DNA from: Sphingobacterium prati
GTDB taxonomy: Bacteria > Bacteroidota > Bacteroidia > Sphingobacteriales > Sphingobacteriaceae
Length of the DNA: 64,000 nt
Direction of reading: 5' to 3'
Assembly: GCF_013167215.1 (NCBI RefSeq)
Contig: NZ_JABJWY010000009.1
Coordinates: 1-64,000 of the forward strand
Below are positions 1 through 8,335 of this stretch, piece by piece; position 1 is the stretch's first letter, and the number at the start of each line of letters is the position of its first letter. The position numbers and the translations under genes were made by a program. The notes below the pieces were generated by a model that was not told where the DNA came from, searched no databases, and saw nothing but the letters and a program-made list of their open reading frames with translations.

Positions 1-1
1 T

Positions 2-73
2 TGCGGGGAACATGATTCCATCCGCTATCGCTATGATACAGTGGTAGGAAAAGTCGCGGCCCGTGGCGAATAG
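2..73 (+). CDS. C-terminal tail of an unidentified protein (cut by left edge)
   Basis: An open frame runs from the left edge to a TAG stop at 71-73 and would encode 23 residues ending in VAARGE. The segment is richer in G and C than the DNA after it. Too little remains to name a family. The first 170 bases are also purine-rich and could instead belong to a structured RNA such as part of a group II intron, which cannot be settled from this piece. Confidence 0.25.
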   Translation, partial: CGEHDSIRYRYDTVVGKVAARGE

Positions 74-195
74 GAATCCCGATGTAAAGAGCCCCGGAAG
101 TAACCTGAACATAAAGAACAAATGCAGAGAGGTGGGCGAAGCAGATGGAAGTAGGACAAATATAAGTATCTATATCAGGTTAACTTAGGTTTTGT

Positions 196-265
196 TTAGG
201 TTTAGTTTAGGTTTAGCTTAGGTATTACTTAGGCAAATGCTAGTGAATACCTAAATTAAACCTAA
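196..265. repeat. TTTAGG-type tandem repeat with inverted copy
   Basis: Between 186 and 232 the motif (T)TTAGG recurs about six times at irregular spacing. The arm at 196-212 (TTAGGTTTAGTTTAGGT) pairs with 249-265 (ACCTAAATTAAACCTAA) over 17 positions, with one G-T wobble, across a 36-base loop. No T-tract follows, so it is not an obvious terminator. Confidence 0.6.
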
Positions 266-601
266 CTTAGAACTATCGTATTACTATCTTAATATTAGAC
301 TTATCCATATGAAAAATCAGATCTGATATGATCAAAGAAATAGACAGTCCTGTCCCCACAACCGTCTATTTCATCCGCTCGGCAGTTAAATGAATGAATA
401 TAACAAGGGTTTAATAGCTGTCAGTCAAAGGTAACAATGAATTCCACTTCTAAACATAAGGCAATTATTGTTGTAACCGATAGACAATAAGTATTTTAAA
501 AAAAGGGACGGCCCTGCTCCAGCCCAAAGACGGGTTGGTTTCAGAAAATCATGAAACTTAAAAAAATATTGGCGATAGTTCTGCTAAAACGAGGTAAAAG
601 T

Positions 602-641
602 TTTGTATTTGTAGTTTTCGAGAAAAAACTACAAATACAAA
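602..641. repeat. Perfect 17-bp hairpin
   Basis: The arms 602-618 and 625-641 are exact reverse complements (TTTGTATTTGTAGTTTT and its inverse) around the loop CGAGAA. It lies about 110 bases downstream of the minus-strand acyl-CoA dehydrogenase and might end that transcript, although the flanking T-run on the minus strand is short. Confidence 0.6.
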
Positions 642-747
642 TTAAAATAGCCTAACCGTAGCAGGATCAAGCTATGATAAATAGACTAGCTATAAGTTTT
701 GTTTATTTTGAACAACTGGGTGTCGCATGTTATAATTACTATCAAAC

Positions 748-1923
748 CTAAGAAGAAAACGCATTGATCCCTGTAATATCCTGCCCAGTAATCAATAAAT
801 GAATATCGTGAGTTCCCTCATAAGTAATAACCGACTCAAGATTCATCATATGCCGCATGATTGGAAAATCTCCTACGATACCCATTCCTCCCAAAATCTG
901 CCGGGATTCACGGGCGATCTGTAATGCCATATGCACATTATTCCTTTTGGTCATCGAAATCTGTTGTGGAGTGGCCTTACCTTCATTTTTTAAGACACCT
1001 AAGCGCCATGATAATAACTGCGCTTTCGTAATTTCCGTTAGAAATTCGGCTAATTTCTTCTGTTGTAATTGAAAGCCGCCAATTGGTCGGTCAAATTGCT
1101 CCCGCTCTAAGGCATATTGAACAGCAGTTTCATAACAATCTATCGCTGCGCCTATCACCCCCCAAGATATTCCATACCGTGCAGAATTCAAACAGGATAA
1201 GGGCCCGCGCATTGAATTCACTTCAGGCAATATATTTTCAGCGGGAATAAAGACATCATGAAAAACTAACTCGCCAGTTTTAGAAGCTCGTAAAGACCAT
1301 TTATGTAATGTTTCCGGTGTCTCGAAGCCCTCCATTCCACGCTCAACAATTACGCCGCGAACCTTGCCTACCTCATCCCGTGCCCAGACTACAGCTAGAT
1401 CACATATCGGTGAATTTGTAATCCACATCTTTGCTCCATTTAATAGAAAACCGTTGTTCTTAGCCGTCAATCGTGTTTCCATACCTCCCGGATCAGATCC
1501 GTGATTCGGTTCGGTCAATCCAAATGAGCCTATAAGCTCACCAGAAGCAAGTCTCGGCAGATATTTACAGCGCTGCTCCTCGCTGCCATAGGTATATATC
1601 GGATACATCACCAAAGAAGATTGCACCGATGCTGCCGAACGGACAGCAGAATCGCCCGCCTCCAACTCCTGCATAATCAAACCATAGGAAATCTGATCTA
1701 ATCCAGCACCACCATATTTTACGGGTATATAAGGTCCTAAAGCCCCTATCGCGCCAAGTTTGGGCATCAATCCGTCTATTGCCTGATGTGCCTGTGCCGC
1801 ATCTTCTATAACAGGTCTTATTTCTGACCGGACAAAATCGCGAACGGCACGACGAACCAGCTTGTGCTCCTCAGACAAAAGGTCGTCTACCTGAAAATAA
1901 TCTACATTTATTTGTTTCATCAT
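748..1923 (-). CDS. Glutaryl-CoA dehydrogenase-like acyl-CoA dehydrogenase
   Basis: FAD flavoprotein of the acyl-CoA dehydrogenase superfamily; family members of this type oxidise and decarboxylate glutaryl-CoA to crotonyl-CoA. About 391 residues, the usual length. Visible are the N-terminal helical domain, the middle beta domain with the FAD signature FGLTEPNHGSDPG, and the C-terminal helical domain with QLQQKKLAE and the TYEGTHDIH segment that holds the catalytic glutamate of GCDH. The open frame extends to 1977, but the double Met at 1918-1923 before KQINVDYF fits homologues better. It is divergent from an ALDH7 aldehyde dehydrogenase and lysine aminotransferase, which supports a role late in lysine degradation. 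Substrate is inferred from similarity and context; another short-chain acyl-CoA is possible. Confidence 0.88.
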   Translation of the reverse strand: MMKQINVDYFQVDDLLSEEHKLVRRAVRDFVRSEIRPVIEDAAQAHQAIDGLMPKLGAIGALGPYIPVKYGGAGLDQISYGLIMQELEAGDSAVRSAASVQSSLVMYPIYTYGSEEQRCKYLPRLASGELIGSFGLTEPNHGSDPGGMETRLTAKNNGFLLNGAKMWITNSPICDLAVVWARDEVGKVRGVIVERGMEGFETPETLHKWSLRASKTGELVFHDVFIPAENILPEVNSMRGPLSCLNSARYGISWGVIGAAIDCYETAVQYALEREQFDRPIGGFQLQQKKLAEFLTEITKAQLLSWRLGVLKNEGKATPQQISMTKRNNVHMALQIARESRQILGGMGIVGDFPIMRHMMNLESVITYEGTHDIHLLITGQDITGINAFSS

Positions 1924-1991
1924 CGTATAGCCTACATTAGCTAATCTAAGATAACAAAATATTTTCAAACTGAACAATATTCATTCACAAC

Positions 1992-2022
1992 TTGTTAAAC
2001 AGAATTTTATTCCTTATATTTA
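1992..2022 (+). promoter_or_regulatory. Candidate Bacteroidota promoter for the lysine-degradation pair
   Basis: TTG at 1992-1994 is followed after 20 bases by TATATTTA (2015-2022), one base from the TAnnTTTG consensus. The start codon of the aldehyde dehydrogenase is 29 bases further on. Confidence 0.4.
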
Positions 2023-2050
2023 GGATAATTAACGAATAAAATAAACCATT

Positions 2051-3580
2051 ATGATAAAAAAAGAACTTAAAATACTCGGCATAACCTCCCAGAATTTAGG
2101 CTCGTCAACAGGCCAAAAATGGTTTTCCGGTGGTGAGGTATTCGAATCCTTATCTCCGGTAGATGGGAAGCTCATTGCAAAAGTATTAAGTAGCAACCAA
2201 AGGGATTATGAGACGATCGTTAATACGGCTGAAAATACATTCAAAGAATGGCGGCTTATCCCTGCACCAAAAAGGGGGGAAATTGTTCGTCAATTAGGAG
2301 ACAAACTCCGTGAGCTCAAACCGATCATAGGAAAATTAGTGTCTTATGAAATGGGTAAATCGTATCAGGAAGGAATGGGAGAAGTACAAGAAATGATAGA
2401 CATTTGTGATTTTGCTCTTGGTCTGTCCAGACAACTCTATGGTAATACCATCCATTCCGAACGTCCCGGGCATCGCATGTATGACCAATATCATCCCTTG
2501 GGCATCGTTGGGATTATTACCGCATTTAATTTCCCCGTTGCCGTATGGGCATGGAATACAGCCATCGCTTTGGTTTGCGGAAACACAGTGGTATGGAAAC
2601 CCAGTGAGAAAACCCCATTATGTGCGATCGCCTGCCAGAAAATATTAGCCGATATTTTGCATAAAAACGGATTACCGGAAGGTATCTCCAATCTGGTCAT
2701 GGGTGATAAAGGAGTTGGCGAATGGCTTGCTGCTGACAACCACATTGCTTTAATTTCAGCAACAGGATCGACAAGAATGGGAAAAGAGGTGGCTGTTACC
2801 GTTGCGCAGCGTTTAGGCAAAACGCTGCTGGAACTCGGCGGTAACAACGCAATTATTGTTACTCCCGATGCCGATCTCAACATGACGATCATCGGTGCCG
2901 TATTTGGTGCCGTAGGTACCGCGGGACAACGTTGCACCAGCACACGAAGACTTATTATCCATGAAAGTATATATGACAAAGTAAAGAAACAACTGACAAA
3001 AGCTTATGGACAATTAAAAATTGGCGACCCTTTGGACACCAAAAATCATGTAGGACCATTGATTGACAAGGCCGCCGTAAAATCATATTTAAACGCACTG
3101 GATAAGATTAAAACACAAGGGGGAAAACTTCTTATCAAAGGAAAAGTACTGGAAGGTAAAGGTTATGAAAGCGGCTGCTATGTACAGCCTGTTATTGCGG
3201 AAGTTGAAAATCACTATGAGATCGTACAACATGAAACCTTCGCTCCAATTTTATACTTAATAAAATATCAGGGCAACCTAAGTGAAGCCATTGCCCTGCA
3301 AAATGGCGTCAGCCAAGGGCTATCCTCGGCCGTCATGACAAACAACCTGAGAGAAGCAGAACTATTTCTCAGTGCTGCCGGATCGGATTGTGGCATAGCA
3401 AACGTCAATATCGGTACCTCAGGGGCAGAAATTGGCGGTGCTTTCGGCGGAGAAAAAGATACTGGAGGAGGGAGAGAATCCGGCTCCGATGCATGGAAAG
3501 CATATATGCGTCGCCAGACGAATACTATTAATTATACAACAGACCTACCATTAGCACAGGGTATAAAATTCGATTTATAA
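2051..3580 (+). CDS. amaB: Antiquitin-type (ALDH7) aldehyde dehydrogenase, probable aminoadipate-semialdehyde dehydrogenase
   Basis: NAD(P)-dependent aldehyde dehydrogenase of 509 residues. Motifs seen: the cofactor-domain ITAFNFPVAVWAWN, the general-base region LLELGGNNAIIV, and the nucleophile in GTAGQRCTSTRRL (Cys295). This last form, with GQRCT(S/T)TRRL, is characteristic of ALDH7/antiquitin, which converts 2-aminoadipate 6-semialdehyde to 2-aminoadipate. The next gene, 19 bases downstream, encodes the enzyme that makes that semialdehyde, so the two form an operon. Substrate assignment combines family and context; the gene symbol is by analogy with the pseudomonad enzyme. Confidence 0.85.
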   Translation: MIKKELKILGITSQNLGSSTGQKWFSGGEVFESLSPVDGKLIAKVLSSNQRDYETIVNTAENTFKEWRLIPAPKRGEIVRQLGDKLRELKPIIGKLVSYEMGKSYQEGMGEVQEMIDICDFALGLSRQLYGNTIHSERPGHRMYDQYHPLGIVGIITAFNFPVAVWAWNTAIALVCGNTVVWKPSEKTPLCAIACQKILADILHKNGLPEGISNLVMGDKGVGEWLAADNHIALISATGSTRMGKEVAVTVAQRLGKTLLELGGNNAIIVTPDADLNMTIIGAVFGAVGTAGQRCTSTRRLIIHESIYDKVKKQLTKAYGQLKIGDPLDTKNHVGPLIDKAAVKSYLNALDKIKTQGGKLLIKGKVLEGKGYESGCYVQPVIAEVENHYEIVQHETFAPILYLIKYQGNLSEAIALQNGVSQGLSSAVMTNNLREAELFLSAAGSDCGIANVNIGTSGAEIGGAFGGEKDTGGGRESGSDAWKAYMRRQTNTINYTTDLPLAQGIKFDL

Positions 3581-3599
3581 ACCATTCAGACTCGAAATT

Positions 3600-4886
3600 A
3601 TGAGCAACGTACATGAAAGACTAAGTAAACATATATTGGCAGATGGATTTCCACTGGTCATGGACATGGAAAAATCACACGACTCTTATGTTGTCGACGA
3701 AAATGGGGATGAATATTTGGATATGTTTAGCATGTTTGCCTCCATGGCTGTTGGCTATAACCATCCTCATTTAATTAAACATCGTGATTTTCTCGGCAAA
3801 ATGGCAGTCAACAAACCGGCGATGTCGGATATCTATCCAAAAGAATTTGCAGATTTTGTGGATACATTCGACCGTGTGGCCATACCAAAAGAACTTCCTT
3901 ACACATTCTTCATCTCGGGCGGAACATTGGCTGTGGAAAATGCCTTAAAAGCGGCTTTTGATTGGAAAACAAGACTTAATTTCGCACAAGGAATACAAAA
4001 AGAAGCCAGCCAGGTCATCCATTTTAAACAGGCTTTTCATGGCCGATCAGGCTATACGCTTTCCCTAACAAACACACAGGATCCCAGGAAGTATATGTAT
4101 TTTCCAAAGTTTAACTGGCCACGGATAATTAATCCCAAGCTTACCTACCCTTTAACACCGGAGCATATAAGCCAAACAGTAAACCTGGAAGAAAAAGCGA
4201 TCGAAGAGATCAATCAGGCCATCCATCATAATCCCAATGATATTGCATGCATTATTATTGAACCCATACAAGGTGAAGGTGGCGACAATCATTTTCGAAA
4301 AGAATTCTTTCAACAACTGCGTCAGATCTGCGATGAGAATGAAATCTTACTTATATTCGACGAAGTACAGACAGGTTTGGGTATTACCGGAAAAATGTGG
4401 GCTTATCAACATTATGGTGTTATACCCGATGTCTTAGCCTTTGGAAAGAAATCCCAAGTTTGTGGAATATTAGCGAATAAAGAAAAATTTGATCAGGTAG
4501 AGCATCATGTGTTCAAAGAATCCAGCCGGATCAACTCCACCTTTGGCGGAGATTTTGTAGACATGCTCCGTTTTAAATTAATTTTGGAAGTCATTGAACA
4601 GGAGAATCTATTGGCAAATGCCGCCGAAAAGGGAATATATCTTAAAAATAAGCTGCGGGAACTGATGAACGATAAACCGCAGCTCAGTAACCTAAGGGGA
4701 GAAGGATTATTTGTCGCCCTGGATTTTGATTCTGAAAATTCGCGTAATGCGTTTATCAAACGGGCTTATGCCAATAAGTTGATCATGTTAGGCTGCGGCG
4801 AGAAAAGCATCCGCTTCAGACCGCACCTTAACGTCAGTAAGCAAGATATCGACAAAACAATGGCGATCATTGAAAACAGCCTATAA
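3600..4886 (+). CDS. lat: L-lysine 6-transaminase
   Basis: PLP-dependent class III aminotransferase of 428 residues that moves the epsilon-amino group of lysine to 2-oxoglutarate, giving 2-aminoadipate 6-semialdehyde. Seen are the N-terminal YLDMFSMFASMAVGYNHP, the IIIEPIQGEGGD segment, the cofactor aspartate in LLIFDEVQTGLG, and the PLP lysine in AFGKKSQVCG (Lys283 or Lys284). The MFSMFAS and GKKSQVCG segments are typical of LAT rather than of ornithine or acetylornithine aminotransferases. Cotranscribed with the upstream dehydrogenase and followed by a strong hairpin. Confidence 0.9.
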   Translation: MSNVHERLSKHILADGFPLVMDMEKSHDSYVVDENGDEYLDMFSMFASMAVGYNHPHLIKHRDFLGKMAVNKPAMSDIYPKEFADFVDTFDRVAIPKELPYTFFISGGTLAVENALKAAFDWKTRLNFAQGIQKEASQVIHFKQAFHGRSGYTLSLTNTQDPRKYMYFPKFNWPRIINPKLTYPLTPEHISQTVNLEEKAIEEINQAIHHNPNDIACIIIEPIQGEGGDNHFRKEFFQQLRQICDENEILLIFDEVQTGLGITGKMWAYQHYGVIPDVLAFGKKSQVCGILANKEKFDQVEHHVFKESSRINSTFGGDFVDMLRFKLILEVIEQENLLANAAEKGIYLKNKLRELMNDKPQLSNLRGEGLFVALDFDSENSRNAFIKRAYANKLIMLGCGEKSIRFRPHLNVSKQDIDKTMAIIENSL

Positions 4887-4890
4887 GACA

Positions 4891-4935
4891 AAATGCAGTA
4901 TTGTCAGCAGTTTAATCCTTGACAATACTGCATTT
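4891..4935. terminator. Bidirectional hairpin between convergent genes
   Basis: Arms 4891-4906 and 4920-4935 are perfect 16-bp complements (AAATGCAGTATTGTCA) with a 13-base loop, starting 4 bases after the lat stop codon and lying before the end of the convergent SUFU gene. The A/T edges give only short U-tracts. Confidence 0.7.
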
Positions 4936-4956
4936 CAAACAGAATAATTATATCCG

Positions 4957-5751
4957 TTATCTTTTGCAAACATTAGGGCGATCGATATCGACCAATTCTG
5001 AAATCCCATATTCATCAAAAAGATCCAATAAAGCATCTGTCCCCTCCTCCAATTTATAATCCATCTCTTCTTTATAGACTGGAATCATTGCATAGAAATT
5101 AATGATCTTCCCATCTTTTGTTGTAAGTTCTAAAAATTCCTCATCAAAACTCAACATCGGAGGCAATAAAAGCATACAGCCAAAGCTGGTATTTGCAATC
5201 TCCTCCGCCTCCATCCCGTTAGGAATAGTATGTCCGTAACCTAACCAGGTTTTATACTCATGCGGAAACCGCGCTAGCCTTTTTAAAAAATAAACTGGCC
5301 AATAATTATTATCATCCTGAAACTCTTCATCTCCTATCTTCCAATCCGCGGGAAGTACCACCATCAATTCGGCTCGCTCATAAGCCTCCTTATCGTCTAT
5401 CTCTTCTGGAACATTCATTGGTAGGTCACTCATACCGGATGTTACCAAGATATTGTACGGATAATTCGCGCTAGGTTTTATCCAATGCACATCAATATGC
5501 ACCAATTCAGATATAATTTCGTGAAAAACCAAATCTGGCTCAGCGATATATCTTGCTAAATGCTCTTCTATCTCTTCCAAATAAACACATTGTACTTCGG
5601 GGAATAGGTCTTTTGGATCTTTTTCCTCAGGTTGATTTTCATAACGATACACAGTCGAACCTCCAGCGGTAATTTCAACATCTTTCTTTTCAGTGGAAGA
5701 TTCGTCCTCTTCGCCACTCATGATTTTTTTGACTTTATCCCAAAATGACAT
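4957..5751 (-). CDS. Suppressor-of-fused (SUFU) domain protein
   Basis: A soluble acidic protein of 264 residues. Residues ~1-60 are a low-complexity charged lead-in (EEDESSTEKK, QPEEKDPKD); the rest matches the bacterial SUFU domain, with VHIDVHWIKPS, the NILVTSGMSDLPM strand, ERAELMVVLPADW and LLLPPMLS. Bacterial SUFU proteins are widespread, often linked to polymorphic-toxin immunity, but their cellular role here is unknown. No toxin gene lies alongside. Convergent with lat; the gene behind it (5800-6249) is cooriented but 48 bases away. Confidence 0.82.
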   Translation of the reverse strand: MSFWDKVKKIMSGEEDESSTEKKDVEITAGGSTVYRYENQPEEKDPKDLFPEVQCVYLEEIEEHLARYIAEPDLVFHEIISELVHIDVHWIKPSANYPYNILVTSGMSDLPMNVPEEIDDKEAYERAELMVVLPADWKIGDEEFQDDNNYWPVYFLKRLARFPHEYKTWLGYGHTIPNGMEAEEIANTSFGCMLLLPPMLSFDEEFLELTTKDGKIINFYAMIPVYKEEMDYKLEEGTDALLDLFDEYGISELVDIDRPNVCKR

Positions 5752-5799
5752 ACTATACGAATAAATGTTTAAATTTTCAGATTACAGTTTGTATTTTAT

Positions 5800-6249
5800 T
5801 TATTCAATAACAGCAACTATGGGTTGCCGAAATCTTGTTTTGACCGGCTGCCCCTTCACTAGGGCCGGCATCCATTGCGGAGATCTCCGCATTGCTGCTA
5901 GTACAGCTTTAGCAAATTCAGGACTTATCTTTTCTGGGTTCTCGATTTCGATATTACAAATCGCGCCATCCTCACAAACGATAAAATTGAGAATAGCCAT
6001 TTGCTTGGAGCCATATTTTACATAGGCAATGCTATCCATAGCAACTGCTGTACGCGTTAGATCGAGGTTATTTTGCAAGAACTTCGACCATGCCGTTATC
6101 CCACCCTTAAAATAAGGAAAATTATCCACATTTTGAACTAAGCTATCTGCTGGAATGTTACGAACAACACCAGTCTGCGCCTTTGAAGTCAAACAAACGA
6201 TAAAAAATAGGACTGATAAAACAGTAATGTTAAAATTTGGTGAATACAT
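5800..6249 (-). CDS. Secreted TonB C-terminal domain protein
   Basis: 149 residues. An N-terminal signal peptide (hydrophobic VLSVLFFIVCLTS, cleavage probably after SKA) is followed by a TonB C-terminal type domain: FKGGITAWSKFLQNNL, a strand with NFIVCEDGAI, then FAKAVLAAMRRSPQWMPALVKGQPV and RFRQPI. This is the common free-standing Bacteroidota form, not a full TonB since it lacks the transmembrane anchor and proline-rich linker. Likely periplasmic; function unknown. Confidence 0.75.
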   Translation of the reverse strand: MYSPNFNITVLSVLFFIVCLTSKAQTGVVRNIPADSLVQNVDNFPYFKGGITAWSKFLQNNLDLTRTAVAMDSIAYVKYGSKQMAILNFIVCEDGAICNIEIENPEKISPEFAKAVLAAMRRSPQWMPALVKGQPVKTRFRQPIVAVIE

Positions 6250-6319
6250 ACCTGATCCTATCCATAATCATACCATTTAACGCATATTTGCGACAACTTA
6301 TTGCTTTACGTTCATCAGT

Positions 6320-7303
6320 TTAATTTAGCGGCATTTGGACATTGTTGATAAAATTGCCTTGATTATCCAACAAAAAGCTGATTGGATGTTCTGGATTTTT
6401 AATAATTTCAAATAAGGTCAACCCCCAAGGTTTCCAGAAGTTTTCCAATACCTGCCCATACGTCTTGTTCTGCCAATGATCAAATATTGGTTTCATCGAC
6501 ATATCTGCTAAAGGCATTGGTTCAACATACACTTTCTGCGGTGTATTTAAATATGTATAATCTGGTAAACGATTAAATAAATAGGCTGAATAGAAATAGC
6601 GGGCACATAATTCTTCAAACTGTATCGGATGCAGTTTCTTCCCTTCAATAGCCTTCAATATTTCCTCGTGGTAAATATTATTTGTGGCGTTATCCTGAAG
6701 GCAGGCGACAACAGCGAAGTCTTTCATTCGAATAGAAAAAATCAGGGTATTGATTTCATCACGATACATGAAGGTATCCGGCGCATTTTCCACGGGCACA
6801 ACAACGAGGGAAAATGGGAATGTATTTTCAAATTCCATTGGAACAACCAACGACTGCAACATGGCATGCAGGTTGGTAAAACGCTGCGCCAAAGCCTGTG
6901 AAAAATTCATATCCTCTCCTGAGGCTTTCTGTTGGCGGATTCCAGCAAGAATTTCGTTATAAACAACCCCATAGATGATCTTTGTCATCCATTGAAAGAG
7001 CAGCAAGGGGTCTAATTGTCGGACCGCTTCATACCCTTGCTCAAATGACTGCTCAACGGCAAGTTCCATCTGCTCTATTGCTTCAGCCGCATGAATGGAA
7101 CATGGAAGTTTCAAGGACTTATAGGTTACGAGATTCTCATCCAACATTTTGAACGGCTTATCCTCCAATTGAAAAGATTTCATCATCCAGACTGGAAAGA
7201 CCTGAATGCTCTCTTCTTCAGATTGAAGTTGATTGCCCGTTAAAAAACAAATAGCAGGATCAAACTGAAATTGTTTGAATGGGTTATACAAAGTTGTTGC
7301 CAT
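6320..7303 (-). CDS. Conserved hypothetical protein
   Basis: About 327 residues, soluble, no signal peptide or membrane segment and no domain I recognise. It contains several aromatic-rich stretches (FEELCARYFYSAYLFNRLPDYTYL, given here only in part as RYFYSAYLF) and ends near QMPLN. The open frame extends to 7339, but a well-formed promoter occupies 7312-7341, so the ATG at 7301-7303 (MATTLYNPFKQF) is the supported start. That leaves a leader of only two or three bases. It is divergent from the GbsR-type regulator. Confidence 0.6.
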   Translation of the reverse strand: MATTLYNPFKQFQFDPAICFLTGNQLQSEEESIQVFPVWMMKSFQLEDKPFKMLDENLVTYKSLKLPCSIHAAEAIEQMELAVEQSFEQGYEAVRQLDPLLLFQWMTKIIYGVVYNEILAGIRQQKASGEDMNFSQALAQRFTNLHAMLQSLVVPMEFENTFPFSLVVVPVENAPDTFMYRDEINTLIFSIRMKDFAVVACLQDNATNNIYHEEILKAIEGKKLHPIQFEELCARYFYSAYLFNRLPDYTYLNTPQKVYVEPMPLADMSMKPIFDHWQNKTYGQVLENFWKPWGLTLFEIIKNPEHPISFLLDNQGNFINNVQMPLN

Positions 7304-7311
7304 AATGCCAG

Positions 7312-7341
7312 CAAAGTTAATACAAATCAAAAATGACACAA
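7312..7341 (-). promoter_or_regulatory. Promoter of the 6320-7303 gene, nearly leaderless
   Basis: Read on the minus strand: TTG (7341-7339), 19 bases, then TAACTTTG (7319-7312), which matches TAnnTTTG exactly. The expected start of transcription is about 2-3 bases before the ATG at 7303. Confidence 0.6.
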
Positions 7342-7406
7342 GAAAAGCAAAACCTTATTACGATATGGTGACTTGTTTTATTTAAGTTATTCTATTTTCA
7401 GAAATT

Positions 7407-7437
7407 TTTGAAAATTCAAAAACTATATATAAATTTG
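7407..7437 (+). promoter_or_regulatory. Promoter of the GbsR/MarR regulator operon
   Basis: TTTG (7407-7410), a 19-base spacer, then TAAATTTG (7430-7437): an exact match to the Bacteroidota consensus. Transcription would start near 7443, about 9 bases before the ATG at 7452. Confidence 0.75.
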
Positions 7438-7451
7438 ATTAAGAAAGAAAA

Positions 7452-7964
7452 ATGAAGATGGAATTACAAGAAGCAAAACAGCAATTTATAGATACTTGGG
7501 GAGCGTTGGGTTCCGAATGGGGAATCAACAAATCGGTTGCTCAGGTACATGCATTACTCCTTTCCGCGAGCAACCCCATGTCTACAGACGAAATCATGGA
7601 GAAGCTTGTTATCTCCAGAGGGAATGCCAATATGAGTATTCGTCAATTAATCGACTATGGAATTGTTTACAAAAAACATATTGCAGGTGACCGAAAGGAA
7701 TATTTCATTGCTGAAAAGAACGTATTGAAATGGGCAATGAAAATTGCTGTTATGCGCAAACAAAAAGAACTTGATCCGGTCATGGAAATTCTCAGAGAAA
7801 TCAGCAAAAATACCGAGAAAGATAAAACGCCGGAAGGCAAAGAGTTTCATAAGACGGTAAAAGATATTCAGGGATTGACCGATCAACTTGAAACCATCGC
7901 GAATAAACTATTCAATACCAGTGGTGGAGATTTATTGCTAAAATTGATCAAACTAATGATATAA
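7452..7964 (+). CDS. GbsR/MarR-family transcriptional regulator
   Basis: 170 residues. The N-terminal half is a winged helix-turn-helix: ALLLSASNPMSTDEIMEKLV then ISRGNANMSIRQLIDYGIV (recognition helix) and the wing KKHIAGDRKEYFIA. The C-terminal half is a long helical, probably dimerising segment. GbsR relatives regulate osmoprotectant or membrane-stress genes elsewhere; here the target is unknown. It heads a run of cooriented genes for two small membrane proteins and a TIGR01777 epimerase, which may be its regulon. Confidence 0.8.
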   Translation: MKMELQEAKQQFIDTWGALGSEWGINKSVAQVHALLLSASNPMSTDEIMEKLVISRGNANMSIRQLIDYGIVYKKHIAGDRKEYFIAEKNVLKWAMKIAVMRKQKELDPVMEILREISKNTEKDKTPEGKEFHKTVKDIQGLTDQLETIANKLFNTSGGDLLLKLIKLMI

Positions 7965-7968
7965 CACG

Positions 7969-8331
7969 ATGAACTTTAATATCCTTGCTTACACAATATA
8001 TGGCTTACTGACCTGTTATATTATCTTTTGGATAGGCCGTTTGTTTCACAAAAACGGTCGAGTTATTATTCTTTCGCTGTTTAAGAACAACGCTGCACTA
8101 ACAGACACGACAAACAACTTATTGCTTACGGGATATTACTTGCTCAATATTGGTTATGCCATTATCCAATTCAGTTACTGGGAACAAATCCAAACATGCG
8201 AAGCACTAGTTAGCAGTATTGCGTTAAAAACAGGATGGTTATTATTCGTCCTTGTTATCATGCACTATTTCAATATGCTCGGTATTTATTTCTTCGCTAA
8301 AAAGACAAATTCATTTACCATTAAATCTTAA
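7969..8331 (+). CDS. Small four-helix membrane protein
   Basis: 120 residues with about four hydrophobic segments (near 7-24, 62-80, 84-100 weakly, and 87-108). It starts 4 bases after the regulator stop. It shares with the next open frame the pattern (K)NN..(T)NNL...G(F/Y)YLLN(I/L)G(F/Y)A and a C-terminal hydrophobic block ending in LN/FNM, so the two are tandem paralogues. No functional domain recognised. Confidence 0.65.
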   Translation: MNFNILAYTIYGLLTCYIIFWIGRLFHKNGRVIILSLFKNNAALTDTTNNLLLTGYYLLNIGYAIIQFSYWEQIQTCEALVSSIALKTGWLLFVLVIMHYFNMLGIYFFAKKTNSFTIKS

Positions 8332-8335
8332 TATC

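Larger units (their letters stand above)
74..747. other. Gene-free gap with inverted repeats
   Basis: I find no convincing coding frame on either strand here. The gap holds a TTTAGG-type repeat block with its inverse (196-265), a short hairpin (338-345 with 364-371, AAATAGAC/GTCTATTT), a 12-bp palindrome (315-326) and a perfect 17-bp hairpin (602-641). The first ~100 bases differ in composition from the rest, so a junction with a mobile element may lie just left of the window; that is inference. Confidence 0.5.

Noticed and set aside
2491..2979. 162-codon minus-strand frame across the aldehyde dehydrogenase
   Set aside because: Lies opposite a well-supported gene with all ALDH7 motifs; antisense shadow.
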